Below are positions 40,448 through 51,210 of a DNA stretch of 64,000 nt, piece after piece. The notes under the pieces are model-generated. The model saw only the letters and a list, made by a program, of their open reading frames with translations, was not told the DNA's origin and did no database searches. The first letter of the stretch is position 1. Each line of letters starts with the position of its first letter. A program made the position numbers and the translations under genes. This stretch comes from Flavobacteriaceae bacterium. GTDB taxonomy: Bacteria > Bacteroidota > Bacteroidia > Flavobacteriales > Flavobacteriaceae. The stretch is from positions 1 through 64,000 of the forward strand of contig JANTFW010000003.1 in assembly GCA_024763245.1 (NCBI GenBank). The letters run 5' to 3'.

Positions 40448-40966
40448 ATGGATACTTTTTTACTTATTACCGGATTCTTACTCACCTTAGCAGGCATTAT
40501 CGGCTCTTTAATTCCCGTCTTACCCGGGCCACCTACAAGTTGGGTAGGACTTTTGCTTTTATATCTTACTACAATAGTTCCTTTGGACTGGTGGGTACTT
40601 GGCATTAGTCTTGGAATAGCCGTTATTATTACCATTTTAGATTATGTAATACCTGCTATGGGGACTAAAAAGTCCGGAGGATCACGCTATGGCATGTGGG
40701 GTACCACACTGGGTTTATTTATCGGTCTATTTTTTATTCCGCTTCCTTTAGGTTTCCTTATAGGAGCTTTTGCTGGTGCTTTTGTCGGAGAATTACTATT
40801 TGATTCCAAGGATTCTAAACGAGCCTTAAAAGCAGCATTTGGTTCCTTTCTTGGTTTTCTTACTTCCACATTTATAAAGTTGGTCGTTTCTTTCTCTTTT
40901 ATGATTTTCTACATCTTTAAATTTTGGGAATATAAAGATCTATTTTTAGCCATTTATTCAAAATAA
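40448..40966 (+). CDS. DUF456-like membrane protein
   Basis: Start at in-frame ATG (MDTFLLITGFLLTLAGIIGSLIPVLPGPPTSWVGLLLLYL); glycine-rich helices. Confidence 0.85.
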   Translation: MDTFLLITGFLLTLAGIIGSLIPVLPGPPTSWVGLLLLYLTTIVPLDWWVLGISLGIAVIITILDYVIPAMGTKKSGGSRYGMWGTTLGLFIGLFFIPLPLGFLIGAFAGAFVGELLFDSKDSKRALKAAFGSFLGFLTSTFIKLVVSFSFMIFYIFKFWEYKDLFLAIYSK

Positions 40967-41072
40967 TAGATTTTGACTGTGGTGAGAAAAAATTACATCA
41001 AAATCCAGTTAATATATTAAACCTTTTTTTTAAACAAGTGTCATAGAAAAGTAACTTTTAAAACCTATTTTT

Positions 41073-41519
41073 ATGAAATCATTAGTTTATATCACTGTAT
41101 TATTCTTTAGCTTGAGTACATTCGCTCAAAAACCAATGGCTAAAAAACAAAAATTCGACTTTACTCCGGAGCAACAAGCCGACATACAAAGCAAGCGATT
41201 AAGCTTACTTTTAGATTTGAGTCCGAAGCAAACTCAGCAAGTTAAAGAGATTCAATTGGAACGTGCTATCCAAAGAAAAAGTATGAAAGAAGCTCACAAA
41301 AAAGGTAAAGTAAACGGAGAAAAACCTTCTACAGAAGAAGCCTTTAAATTAAAAAGTGCTCATTTAGATGACCTTATTGCCTTTCAAGGTAAAATGAAAA
41401 ATATCTTAAATGAGGAACAGTACAAACTATGGAAAGAAACACGCAAAAATAATATTGAAAGAAAACAAAAACATAAAGCATTTAAACAAATGCATCAAAA
41501 AGGAAAGAAACAACAATAG
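41073..41519 (+). CDS. Small secreted basic helical protein, DUF4890/Spy-like
   Basis: Signal peptide; FTPEQQADIQSKRLSLLLDLSPKQTQQVKEIQLER. Confidence 0.7.
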   Translation: MKSLVYITVLFFSLSTFAQKPMAKKQKFDFTPEQQADIQSKRLSLLLDLSPKQTQQVKEIQLERAIQRKSMKEAHKKGKVNGEKPSTEEAFKLKSAHLDDLIAFQGKMKNILNEEQYKLWKETRKNNIERKQKHKAFKQMHQKGKKQQ

Positions 41520-41540
41520 ATTCTTTGGGCCTAAATCAAA

Positions 41541-41576
41541 CAGCCTAAAACACATTAAAGTTTTAGGCTGTTTTTT
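41541..41576 (+). terminator. Rho-independent terminator
   Basis: cagcctaaaac/gttttaggctg perfect 11-bp stem followed by TTTTTT. Confidence 0.92.
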
Positions 41577-41613
41577 ACACTGTAAAATATAGGAGTTAAT
41601 ACCCCAAAATAGT

Positions 41614-42882
41614 TTATTTAATTAGTAATACTTGCCCAATAAAGATAGTATTATTATCCATTTTGTTTAAGGCTTTTAAACGTGCTACGGTTAAATGGTA
41701 CTTTGTAGAAATAGAATACAATGTATCTCCTTTAGCCACAATATGCGTACTTGCTTCTATAGCTTTTTTAGAAAGCTTATTGGGATCTTTTAACAAAAGT
41801 TTTTGCTCAATATTAATTTCATTTTTTTTAATCCCATTCCACTTTCTAAGATCCGGGACTTCTAAATTGTATTTATACGCAATAGCATATAAGGTTTCTC
41901 CTTGTTTTACAATATGAAAATCCGGAACTTCGACTTGCTTATCTCTTATTACAGAAGTAGTATCAATAACAACCAATACTTTTTTTATTGAATCTTTGGG
42001 TAGGGTCGGTTTTTTAACTGTTTCTTTATGTGGTGGTATCGTATCAATACTTGTTGTAACTGTTGTTTTTTCTTTTTTCTTTTGCTTTAAGAGGTATAAC
42101 TTTTGTCCAACAGCTATTGTATCCGAACGTAAATTATTAATCGATTTTAAATCTGAAACACGCATGTTATAGCGCTTCGCAATACCATATAAGCCCTCGC
42201 CCTTTTTGACAACATAAAAACTAGGCTTCTTCTCTTTTTTTTCTTTTTTTCTCTTACCCAGCACTTGTTCATCATATTTATAGAGTTTATATCTTTCGAT
42301 AATGCTAATGAGTTTTTGTGGGTATTTTTTATCGGTTGCATATCCGGCGGCACGAAGTCCTTTTGCCCAAGCCTTATAATCCCTTGGGTCTAATTTAAAC
42401 AAGGATGCATAGCGTGTTCTATTGGCTAAGAAAGCAGAATGATCATCAAAGGATTGAGAAGGATCCGGATATACTCTAAAACATTCGCCTTTTTTATCAT
42501 CATCGTAATAGGTTTTAGAACCTTGCCAACTCTTATGACATTTTATACCAAAATGATTGTTAGACACACGGGTAAGGCTACTATTTCCACTATTTGACTC
42601 TAAAATACCCTGAGCCAAAGTAATACTAGCCGGAATCTTATGGTCACGCATCTCTTTTATAGCCACATCGGCATATTGCTCTATATACTGTTCTGTCAAA
42701 AGCTTTGTCTTAGAAGAAACTGCTTTTACAATAGGCTTATCTGTTTTATCCGCTACTATCACCTCTTTCTTCTTTTCCACTACCGTTTTTTTTGTAGTAT
42801 GTCTTTTGTTCTTTTTAGCACCACAACTAGTGAGTAAAAGTAAAATACTAAAAACACTTCCGATGTAACTTATTTTACGCAT
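41614..42882 (-). CDS. Glucosaminidase-domain lipoprotein with three LysM repeats
   Basis: Lipobox LTSC; ASITLAQGILESNSGNSSLTRVSNNHFGIKC; three LysM repeats (YVVKKGEGLYGIAKRY, HIVKQGETLYAIAYKY, HIVAKGDTLYSISTKY). Confidence 0.93.
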   Translation of the reverse strand: MRKISYIGSVFSILLLLTSCGAKKNKRHTTKKTVVEKKKEVIVADKTDKPIVKAVSSKTKLLTEQYIEQYADVAIKEMRDHKIPASITLAQGILESNSGNSSLTRVSNNHFGIKCHKSWQGSKTYYDDDKKGECFRVYPDPSQSFDDHSAFLANRTRYASLFKLDPRDYKAWAKGLRAAGYATDKKYPQKLISIIERYKLYKYDEQVLGKRKKEKKEKKPSFYVVKKGEGLYGIAKRYNMRVSDLKSINNLRSDTIAVGQKLYLLKQKKKEKTTVTTSIDTIPPHKETVKKPTLPKDSIKKVLVVIDTTSVIRDKQVEVPDFHIVKQGETLYAIAYKYNLEVPDLRKWNGIKKNEINIEQKLLLKDPNKLSKKAIEASTHIVAKGDTLYSISTKYHLTVARLKALNKMDNNTIFIGQVLLIK

Positions 42883-43825
42883 TGTTATACTTTATTGTAG
42901 GTAAATTTTTTCTTATTAATCGTACATTCATTCCATCTATTCCTTGTAAACCTCCACTGTGAATCACACACAATTTATCACTTTTTGTAAAATATCCTTC
43001 CTTATACAAATCTAAGATACCAAAAAGCATTTTTCCGGTATAAATAGGATCTAATTGAATTCCGGTCTGTGTCTTAAAATCATTAATAAAATGGACAAGA
43101 TCTGCATTAATCTTAGCAAAACCGCCAAAATGATAATCGGTTATTAGTTTCCAACTCTTACTGGATTTACTATATCGCTTAATTTCATCTGCCAAAAAAT
43201 CACCCTTTAAAGCCGGAAATCCTAACACCTGCTGGGAGGGTTTTGAGGAATTAATAATTCCTGAAATTGTTCCTCCCGTTCCAATTGCACAACAAATATA
43301 GTTAAATTTTGTGTCATTTTCCGTCAAAATCTCTTCACAACCTCTTACGGCTAATTCATTAGTTCCACCCTCTGGAACCAAATAAAAAGAGCCAAACTCC
43401 TTTTTTAAAGCAGCTATAAATTGCGGGGTATGCTTTTCTCTATACGATTTTCGGTCAACAAACTTAAATTGCATACCATGTTTGGCAGCAAAACCTAAAG
43501 TGGGATTTTCTTTAAGTACTTTTTCTACATCTTGACCTAACTCATCACCTCGTATGACTCCAATGGTTTTAAATCCAAACTCATCACCTGCAGCAGCTGT
43601 AGCAGCAATATGATTGGAATATGCTCCTCCAAAAGTCAATAATGTTTTTTTACCTAATGCACGAGCTTCCTCAAGGTTATAACGCAGTTTACGGTACTTA
43701 TTACCTGAAATATAGGGATGCAACAAATCTTCTCGTTTTATCCATAGCCTTATGGGGTGCCCTTCTTTAGGGCTGTAGGTTACCTTTTGGGTCGTACTAT
43801 TTTGTAATTCCAATAACATAATCAC
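42875..43825 (-). CDS. PLP-dependent ACC deaminase/D-cysteine desulfhydrase-like protein
   Basis: IKREDLLHPYISGNKYRKLRYNLEEA, FGGAYSNHIAATAAAG, CAIGTGGTISG. Confidence 0.9.
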   Translation of the reverse strand: MIMLLELQNSTTQKVTYSPKEGHPIRLWIKREDLLHPYISGNKYRKLRYNLEEARALGKKTLLTFGGAYSNHIAATAAAGDEFGFKTIGVIRGDELGQDVEKVLKENPTLGFAAKHGMQFKFVDRKSYREKHTPQFIAALKKEFGSFYLVPEGGTNELAVRGCEEILTENDTKFNYICCAIGTGGTISGIINSSKPSQQVLGFPALKGDFLADEIKRYSKSSKSWKLITDYHFGGFAKINADLVHFINDFKTQTGIQLDPIYTGKMLFGILDLYKEGYFTKSDKLCVIHSGGLQGIDGMNVRLIRKNLPTIKYNNA

Positions 43826-43865
43826 AAAACTACAATTTCTATGATAAAAAGAGTGATTTCAATAA

Positions 43866-43902
43866 AAGAGAAATGCAACTACCTAAAAAGATAATTGCAT
43901 TT
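43866..43902 (-). terminator. Terminator downstream of tRNA-Lys
   Basis: Minus strand AAATGCAATTATCT-TTTT-AGGTAGTTGCATTT, 14-bp stem with two G-U pairs, followed by CTCTTTTATT. Confidence 0.75.
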
Positions 43903-43909
43903 GTTAAAG

Positions 43910-43982
43910 TGACCTGGCTGGGGCTCGAACCCAGGACCACCTCCTTAAAAGGGAGGTGCTCTACCAACTGAGCTACCAGGTC
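43910..43982 (-). tRNA. tRNA-Lys (TTT anticodon)
   Basis: Cloverleaf on minus strand: GACCTGG/CCAGGTC acceptor, anticodon loop CTTTTAA, TGGTTCGAGCC-like T-arm; CCA not encoded. Confidence 0.96.
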
Positions 43983-44050
43983 TCGCATTAAGCGGGTGCA
44001 AATATAAGATGATATTTTAAAATATCAAACAAAGAATTAATTATTTTTTA

Positions 44051-44815
44051 TTATTTGTCATTAAGATAGGCTTCCCTAACTTTTTTGTACAATTTTGACG
44101 AATACACAAAGTTTACAACCGCCTCATTATCAGTTCTAAATATGTCTTCTTTTGTACCTTCCCATGCTTTAACACCGTCTTTAAGAAAGACAATTTTATC
44201 ACCTATTTCCATTACCGAATTCATATCGTGTGTGTTAATTACGGTAATTATATCGTATTCACGTGTTATTTCACGAATTAAGTTATCAATTAAGATGGCG
44301 GTTTGTGGATCTAAACCAGAGTTAGGTTCATCACAGAAAAGATATTTTGGGTTTAACACAATGGCTCTGGCAATAGCCACACGTTTTTTCATTCCACCAG
44401 AAAGTTCCGAGGGGTATTTAGCATTAGCGTGAGTTAAATTTACACGCTCTAAAACACTATTAACACGTTGCAACATTTGCACTTTATTGTCTTCTGTAAA
44501 CATTTTTAAGGGAAACATCACATTTTCTTCAACCGTCATAGAATCATATAAGGCACTTCCTTGAAACACCATACCTATTTCTTTACGTATTTGACGTTTT
44601 TCATGTTGATTAAGTTTTGAAAAAACGCGACCATCAAAAGAAATCTCTCCCTCTTCCGGTGTATGTAAGCCCAATAATGATTTTAAGAATACTGTTTTTC
44701 CGGATCCACTTTGCCCAATTACCAAACTGGTTTTACCTTTTTCGAAACTCGTTGAAATACCTTTTAGCACATGTGCTTCACCAAACGATTTATGTAAATT
44801 TTTTACCTCTAACAT
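44051..44815 (-). CDS. mlaF: ABC transporter ATP-binding protein, MlaF-type
   Basis: SLVIGQSGSGKTVFLKSLLG Walker A, ELSGGMKKRVAIARAI signature, FCDEPNSGLDPQTA. Confidence 0.9.
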   Translation of the reverse strand: MLEVKNLHKSFGEAHVLKGISTSFEKGKTSLVIGQSGSGKTVFLKSLLGLHTPEEGEISFDGRVFSKLNQHEKRQIRKEIGMVFQGSALYDSMTVEENVMFPLKMFTEDNKVQMLQRVNSVLERVNLTHANAKYPSELSGGMKKRVAIARAIVLNPKYLFCDEPNSGLDPQTAILIDNLIREITREYDIITVINTHDMNSVMEIGDKIVFLKDGVKAWEGTKEDIFRTDNEAVVNFVYSSKLYKKVREAYLNDK

Positions 44816-45556
44816 CTATCCTAATAACATTTGTGTTAAAAAATAATTCAAAAGAATAATCACCACACTAGTCCACACAACTGCTTTTGTACTGGCTCTA
44901 CCCACTTCTAAAGCCCCTCCTTGTACTTTATGTCCATGATACGCAGAGACCGTAACGATTACAAAGGCAAACACCAGTGTTTTAATAATAGCATATTTTA
45001 CAAAATAAGGGTTAAATTCTAACTGAATACCTGTAATATAATCTTCTGTAAAGAACAAATCGGTTAAAATTCCTGCTACCCAACCACCTAGTATTCCTAA
45101 AAACATAGCCAAGATTACCAATATAGGATAGAAAAAAAGTACAGCAACTACTTTTGGCAGCACGAGATAATTTAAAGAATTGATTCCCATTATTTCAAGC
45201 GCATCAATCTGTTCGGTAACACGCATCGTTCCGATACTAGAAGTTATATATGAACCCACTTTACCGGCCAAAATAACCGAAATAAAGGTCGGAGCAAACT
45301 CCAAAATCATCGAACGCTTAGTTGCAAAACCAATTAAATATTTGGGAATAAAAGGACTATCTACATTTAAAGCGGTTTGAATAGCAACTACACCCCCTAC
45401 AAAAAAGCCAATAAAGGCTACAATTCCTAAGGATTTAAGCCCTAGATCATCAATCTCCCTAGAGAGTAACTCCCAAAAAACCTTCCATTTCTGCGGTTTT
45501 TTGAAGACCTCTTTAAGCATTAAAAAATAAGCACCTATGTGTTCTAAATTTGTCAT
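44816..45556 (-). CDS. mlaE: ABC transporter permease, MlaE-type
   Basis: GGVVAIQTAL, GKVGSYITSSIGTMRVTEQIDALEIMGINSLNYLVLPKV. Confidence 0.93.
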   Translation of the reverse strand: MTNLEHIGAYFLMLKEVFKKPQKWKVFWELLSREIDDLGLKSLGIVAFIGFFVGGVVAIQTALNVDSPFIPKYLIGFATKRSMILEFAPTFISVILAGKVGSYITSSIGTMRVTEQIDALEIMGINSLNYLVLPKVVAVLFFYPILVILAMFLGILGGWVAGILTDLFFTEDYITGIQLEFNPYFVKYAIIKTLVFAFVIVTVSAYHGHKVQGGALEVGRASTKAVVWTSVVIILLNYFLTQMLLG

Positions 45557-45655
45557 AAACAGATTGCTAAAATATAAATTTCTGAGCCTATTTTGTGAAT
45601 TACAACGTTAAATTTATTTTTATATCAATAAACGATTCTTAAAGATAGAGGAAAC

Positions 45656-47554
45656 TCAATTATCCAGCTCTTCTTGCAAACCGGACCATTGTTCCATCAA
45701 ATCATCTAAGGTATCTTTTTTGGCCTGATAGGTTTCGAAAAAATCTGATTTTCCTATTATCGATTGATCATTTTCAAAAATAGCTGCGTCTAAATTAAGC
45801 ACCTCTTTTTCCAGATCGGAGATACGATTTTCAAGCTTACTGATTTTATTTTTTACCCGTTTTTTTTCTTTTTCTTCTTCTCTGCTGCTCTTTTTCGTAT
45901 TAGTAGTATAGGAAACCTCTTGTGATCTTTTCTCTACCTCTCTAAAATTTTCAAACTTTCTTTGTTCTAAATAGTAGTCAATATCTCCTAAATACTCTTT
46001 AATACGGTGATCTCTAAATTCGTAGACTTTCTCTACCAAACCTTGTAAAAAATCTCTATCATGCGATACTACAATAAGGCTTCCATCGAAATCTTGTAGC
46101 GCTTTTTTAAGCACCATTTTAGAAAGCATATCTAAATGATTGGTAGGCTCATCCATTATAAGTACATTAAAGGGCGTAAGCAACATCTTACACAAAGCCA
46201 ACCGATTTCGTTCACCTCCTGATAAAACTTTAACTTTTTTATCCACAGCGTCACCACCAAACAGAAAACTCCCCAACATGGAACGTATCTTTATTCTATT
46301 GGTATCCGTCGCTACCAATTCCATCTCTTGCAATAAGGTGTTTTCTCCATTCAAATAATCGGATTGATTTTGAGCAAAATAACCAATTTTCACATTATGA
46401 CCCACTTCTACAACTCCGTGATATGGAATTTCCTCGACAAGAATTTTAGCCAAAGTTGTTTTTCCCATACCGTTTTGACCTACAAAAGCCACTTTTTTCC
46501 CTCTTTCCAAAAGCAAATCTACACCTTCAAAAACCAGTTTATCACCATACATTTTGCCTACTTGCTCCAGTGTGAAAATGACCTTTCCAGGAGGTTCTGC
46601 TGATGGGAATTTAACATGCATTACTGTATTTTCTGTGGCATCAACTTCTATTCTTTCCAGCTTGTCTAATTTTTTTATTAGCGATTGTGCAAAGGCAGCT
46701 TTACTGGCCTTATACCTAAATTTTTCAATGAGTTGCTCTGTTTGTTTAATTTGCTTTTCTTGATTTTTTTGCGCTTGTAATTGTTTTGTAATTAATTCTT
46801 CTCGAATGGCAATATATTGAGAGTATGGTTTTTTAAAGTCATAAATACCTCCTAAAGAAATTTCAATAGTACGATTGGTTACGGTATCTAAAAACATCCT
46901 GTCATGAGACACGACCAACACAATACCTTGATAGGATTTTAAAAAATTTTCAAACCAAATTATCGAATCAATATCTAAGTGATTGGTTGGCTCATCCAGA
47001 AGTAGGATGTCATTTTTTTGTAACAGTAATTTTGCCAATTCGATTCGCATGCGCCATCCACCGGAAAACGTATCGGTATACTTATCAAAATCGGATCTTT
47101 TGAACCCCAATCCTTGTAAAATTCGCTCTGTTTCTCCTTTGTAATTATACCCGCCTATTAGCTCAAATCTGTGGTTTAAATCATCTAATTCGTGTAATAG
47201 CTGATGATAGGAATCGCTTTCGTAATCGCTTCTTGTATCTAATTCTTTATGAATATGCTCTAATTTAGCCTCTATGGATTTAATTTCTGCAAATGCAAGA
47301 TACGTTTCATCTAATATGGTGTTTCCTTTATTAAAATCAATATCTTGCTTTAGAAAACCTATTTTAGTATGTTTATCTATTGCTAAAATACCATCATATT
47401 CTTGATCTCCGGATATAACCCGTAATAAGGTTGATTTGCCGGCTCCATTTTTACCGATTAAACCCACTCGGTTACCGGGTGTTAATTTAAAACTAATACT
47501 AGAAAATATGGGAGTTCCCGCAAAGGATACCGATACGTTAGAAATATCTATCAT
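45656..47554 (-). CDS. ABC-F family ATPase
   Basis: Two ABC cassettes (GLIGKNGAGKSTLLRVISG, AFVGQNGMGKTTLAKIL), two LLDEPTNHLD/IMDEPTNHLD motifs, C-terminal coiled coil. Confidence 0.94.
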   Translation of the reverse strand: MIDISNVSVSFAGTPIFSSISFKLTPGNRVGLIGKNGAGKSTLLRVISGDQEYDGILAIDKHTKIGFLKQDIDFNKGNTILDETYLAFAEIKSIEAKLEHIHKELDTRSDYESDSYHQLLHELDDLNHRFELIGGYNYKGETERILQGLGFKRSDFDKYTDTFSGGWRMRIELAKLLLQKNDILLLDEPTNHLDIDSIIWFENFLKSYQGIVLVVSHDRMFLDTVTNRTIEISLGGIYDFKKPYSQYIAIREELITKQLQAQKNQEKQIKQTEQLIEKFRYKASKAAFAQSLIKKLDKLERIEVDATENTVMHVKFPSAEPPGKVIFTLEQVGKMYGDKLVFEGVDLLLERGKKVAFVGQNGMGKTTLAKILVEEIPYHGVVEVGHNVKIGYFAQNQSDYLNGENTLLQEMELVATDTNRIKIRSMLGSFLFGGDAVDKKVKVLSGGERNRLALCKMLLTPFNVLIMDEPTNHLDMLSKMVLKKALQDFDGSLIVVSHDRDFLQGLVEKVYEFRDHRIKEYLGDIDYYLEQRKFENFREVEKRSQEVSYTTNTKKSSREEEKEKKRVKNKISKLENRISDLEKEVLNLDAAIFENDQSIIGKSDFFETYQAKKDTLDDLMEQWSGLQEELDN

Positions 47555-47584
47555 GCTTGCGTTTTAAAAACGTTTAATTAATTA

Positions 47585-48631
47585 TCATTTGACAAATCGC
47601 GTAGTGTTCATTTCTAAAGGAATATTTTTTCCTTCTTCTATATGATCTACCAAAATCTTAGCTAATCCCGGAGCTAAAATAACACCTCGTGTTCCCAAGC
47701 CATTTAGGATAACTAAATTATGAAAATCGGGGTGCCGGCCTAATAAGGGACGTCTGTCTTTTATGGTTGGTCTTACCCCTACCTTAGAACCTATAACTTC
47801 GTAGGGTAAATCTAAGAATTTATTTAATTTTTGCACAATTTCTTCTTTGGCAGAAACCGTAGCATCAAAGCTTTTATCCGTCCAATTATAGGTAGCACCC
47901 ACCACGTATCTATCCTTACCAAATGGCACCATAAAAACACCTGATTTAATAATGTAATCTACTTTTAATCCAGGAACATCAATGAGTAGGAGTTCTCCTT
48001 TTGCAGCGCGCATAGGTAAATCATTAAAATACGGATTATTCGGTAAATAGCTCCCCTCTGAAAACACAATATGCCCAGCCTTAAATTCCTTATATTGTAC
48101 CGTATCAGTATCTATTTGAATAGCCTTATAGCTAAACTCTTCCTGAATAAATTGCTCTTGTGTCATTAGGTATTTTTTATAGTCCTGAAGCATTTGTTCT
48201 CCATCTACCCTACCTACATTTTTTAAAACACCAAATCCATAGGGTGCTTTAATACCGCACACTGTCTCTTTTAGTATAGACGGTACCATATAGTTAGACA
48301 TTAGCATTCTATCAGAAGCTACCATCCAGTTATTCTGTTCTTCTATTGAATGTAAAATTCTTCTTATTTTACCTTCGTAGATATACTTTTTATTAAACTT
48401 ACGTTCAATCTCTCTGTAAAAAGGTAAAGCTATTTGCAATAATTCATGGGCTTTCCAAGCTGGTGTAAAACGCTTTAGAATAATAGGATTGTACATACCC
48501 CCAATTATCCTAGATGACCTATCCGGGTTATGGTCGTAAATAACAAACGACTTGCCTCTTTTCTCCAATTCGTGAGCTAAGGCCATACCCGCTAAACCAA
48601 AACCAACAATAATATAATCTACACGTTTCAT
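47585..48631 (-). CDS. FAD-dependent oxidoreductase (DAO-like)
   Basis: DYIIVGFGLAGMALAHELEKRGKSFVIYD Rossmann motif; GVRPTIKDRRPLLGRHPDFHNLVILNGLGTRG. Confidence 0.9.
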   Translation of the reverse strand: MKRVDYIIVGFGLAGMALAHELEKRGKSFVIYDHNPDRSSRIIGGMYNPIILKRFTPAWKAHELLQIALPFYREIERKFNKKYIYEGKIRRILHSIEEQNNWMVASDRMLMSNYMVPSILKETVCGIKAPYGFGVLKNVGRVDGEQMLQDYKKYLMTQEQFIQEEFSYKAIQIDTDTVQYKEFKAGHIVFSEGSYLPNNPYFNDLPMRAAKGELLLIDVPGLKVDYIIKSGVFMVPFGKDRYVVGATYNWTDKSFDATVSAKEEIVQKLNKFLDLPYEVIGSKVGVRPTIKDRRPLLGRHPDFHNLVILNGLGTRGVILAPGLAKILVDHIEEGKNIPLEMNTTRFVK

Positions 48632-48660
48632 AAATAGGTTTATTAGCGGATACTAAAATA

Positions 48661-48690
48661 AAAAAAGACCCTCAAATGAGGGCCTTTTTT
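48661..48690 (-). terminator. Terminator downstream of gldN (may act in both directions)
   Basis: AAAAAG-a-CCCTCA-aa-TGAGGG-c-CTTTTT hairpin. Confidence 0.8.
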
Positions 48691-48705
48691 GGTATAAATT
48701 ATGGC

Positions 48706-49611
48706 TTAGTAATTCCAAAGATCCAATTCTTTATTTCGAATATCATCTTTGAGTTTCTCGGATTCAAGGACTTGGAAAAGAGAGTTTCCTTTTACGTAAC
48801 TCTTTACTTCTCTATCTCCGTGAATATTTTCTTCTTTATAGATTAATGAACTAAAGCGATGTGCATTGAGTAGATGATCAAAAGATATTGGAAAAGCGGC
48901 ATTCTTTGGGTTAAATACTTTCATATCGTGCATAACCTCTCTGGCATCCGGATAGAAAACCCAAAATAAAGGCAATTTTTCATTTATATCACCAATATCA
49001 TCACGTCCCAGGGTTTGTACATCGGGTGCGATGGGAGCAATACCCAGCAATCTATACTTCATCTCACCTTGACGTTTATCAATATACCAAACTCCTTTAA
49101 TTTTATACCCTTCGATATGTTGAGAATCGATATTATATTTATCAATATACTCAGAAATATCAGCATTAGGATCTGAATTTAATATATCATACGCTTCAGG
49201 TAGGGTATCTAAACGATAGGTCTTTTCTTGAATCTCTTGATAGGATAATTTCGCAGTAAAATAAGAATCGTCATAGATTTCTGTAATTTTTCCTTGCTTT
49301 ATTCCTCTTAAAAGGGTATCATAAAGCGAGCGTCTATTATTAGAAATACGCATGGTGTCTATAGGATAATAGTAGGGTAAATTTAGTCGTTCATTCAAAT
49401 CTACATATTCCCAAACTATTTTAGACCAATACAAATCACGATCATCAATATAACCATAGGGTAATGGTTTATCATTATCTGCCGCAAGTTGCTGTTCCGT
49501 CTTTTTACCTATTTGTTGTGGCTTTTTAGCATTCAACAAATTAGTTTGTGCTTGCACAAGGCTAGTCACAAAAAAAACGATACTTACTATTACTAATTTA
49601 CTTCGATTCAT
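48706..49611 (-). CDS. gldN: Gliding motility/T9SS protein GldN
   Basis: DDRDLYWSKIVWEYVDLNERLNLPYYYP and gldKLMN gene order. Confidence 0.93.
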   Translation of the reverse strand: MNRSKLVIVSIVFFVTSLVQAQTNLLNAKKPQQIGKKTEQQLAADNDKPLPYGYIDDRDLYWSKIVWEYVDLNERLNLPYYYPIDTMRISNNRRSLYDTLLRGIKQGKITEIYDDSYFTAKLSYQEIQEKTYRLDTLPEAYDILNSDPNADISEYIDKYNIDSQHIEGYKIKGVWYIDKRQGEMKYRLLGIAPIAPDVQTLGRDDIGDINEKLPLFWVFYPDAREVMHDMKVFNPKNAAFPISFDHLLNAHRFSSLIYKEENIHGDREVKSYVKGNSLFQVLESEKLKDDIRNKELDLWNY

Positions 49612-49622
49612 TTTATTACGTA

Positions 49623-51167
49623 TTATTTAATCTCAACCAAAACAGGTGAGGCGGGTTTTATTCTATAGCCGGCACCGGCACCAACAAGAGTAGATTTAAT
49701 ATCAAAGATAGAAACGACATCTCCTCTTTTAGCTCTTGATATAGCGCTTTGGGCTTTGGCATTCATTCTGGATCCATTTACCTTAACAGTAGCTTGACCC
49801 GGTACTTTAAGACTAAAAGATGTTGTTCTTAAAGTTAAATCAAACACAAAATCGGGTAATACAACACCTACCGAAGCTTTAGCTAAACTGGCTTTAGGCA
49901 TACCCACTTGACCGGTTTGTTTACGTATGGCACCTCTAGGAGCCGGAATATCCATCACACGGAAAGTTTTAGACGAACTAACGGTCTTACCATCCGACAT
50001 TTTTGCCGATGCTGTAATAGAAACTTCTTTACCTTTTCCCGGTGTCATCACATACTTACCTCCATTTCCTGTTAAATTTCCTGATGAGGCTCTAACAGAA
50101 ATTTTATTCGTAGAGATTCCCGGAATAGAAACCGTCATAGGATTGGCTAAACCTCTGTAAACTACATTCATTTTATCTGCAGATATTACGGCCTCATTAG
50201 GTCTTGGAATTACAGAATATTTACCACCAACAATATCAATTTCTACAGGTTTACCCTTTTCCATAAAGACAAACTTTCCTTTTAGTTCATGGTCTCCTAC
50301 ATTACCGGCAGATCGATCAATAATTACTTGACCTGCTTGTATGCTGGATTCAGGCACTTCGGAACCGTTAATAATAACTTTACTCGCTTTTAGTGTCGGG
50401 TCATTTTTACCTAATACAATTTTGGCTTTGAGACGCTCATTAGAATAATAAGCACTCTTTTCGAACACCACCATAGCATCGTAATTGGTCATAGAAACAT
50501 CACTTTCTAACTGACCACCAAGCAATGTATTGTAAACATCGGTTTCTGTAGTTCGGATATCTGCTTGAATTTGTTCTATGTTAGTTACTGTAGTGATTAG
50601 AGGAAAACCTTCAAAATGGCTTTCTAACCAATCGTGATGTTGTAATTTATTTTTCACCTCATCTTCTGTAGAAAAACGTTTTTCGACTTGAGCTCTTAAC
50701 TCGGCATTATTACCAATAACCTCTAAAGCCTTTTCTCTATAATTATTGATACTTTCTACAAATTTATCACCGTTTTTAGTGTGTTTTCCTTTTAAGAAAA
50801 AATAGGCATCACCGGCACCCGAATTATCCATTTTTTCATAATCTTTAGGATCTTCCACTTTTTTGGTAAGTTCTTTTTTTACTTCTTCTAGATACGCATT
50901 AAACGCATTGGAAGCATTGCTCAATGTTTGTGCTTTTGCATTTAAAGTTAAATACTTGTCCGGCTGCTCTGTTGCTTTCATTGCCAGATTGGTAAGAATC
51001 TTTTTATTAGCAGCATCCACTTTTATATTAGATGCTTCTAATTTTTCTTTCATAAATCCAAAAGACGATAATACTTTCTTACTCATATTTAATGCGAGCA
51101 TCGCAATAAATACCAGATACATCAAGTTAATCATCTTCTGCCTTGCTGATAATTTTCCTCCTGCCAT
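49623..51167 (-). CDS. gldM: Gliding motility/T9SS protein GldM
   Basis: MAGGKLSARQKMINLMYLVFIAMLALNMSKKVLSSFG and gene order. Confidence 0.96.
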   Translation of the reverse strand: MAGGKLSARQKMINLMYLVFIAMLALNMSKKVLSSFGFMKEKLEASNIKVDAANKKILTNLAMKATEQPDKYLTLNAKAQTLSNASNAFNAYLEEVKKELTKKVEDPKDYEKMDNSGAGDAYFFLKGKHTKNGDKFVESINNYREKALEVIGNNAELRAQVEKRFSTEDEVKNKLQHHDWLESHFEGFPLITTVTNIEQIQADIRTTETDVYNTLLGGQLESDVSMTNYDAMVVFEKSAYYSNERLKAKIVLGKNDPTLKASKVIINGSEVPESSIQAGQVIIDRSAGNVGDHELKGKFVFMEKGKPVEIDIVGGKYSVIPRPNEAVISADKMNVVYRGLANPMTVSIPGISTNKISVRASSGNLTGNGGKYVMTPGKGKEVSITASAKMSDGKTVSSSKTFRVMDIPAPRGAIRKQTGQVGMPKASLAKASVGVVLPDFVFDLTLRTTSFSLKVPGQATVKVNGSRMNAKAQSAISRAKRGDVVSIFDIKSTLVGAGAGYRIKPASPVLVEIK

Positions 51168-51210
51168 TTGTTAGTTACTTTTTAAGGTTAATAATAGTTG
51201 GTTCGGAAAA

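Noticed and set aside
41614-42882. LysM repeat array as DNA-level tandem repeat
   Set aside because: Repetition is at protein-domain level and explained by three LysM modules.
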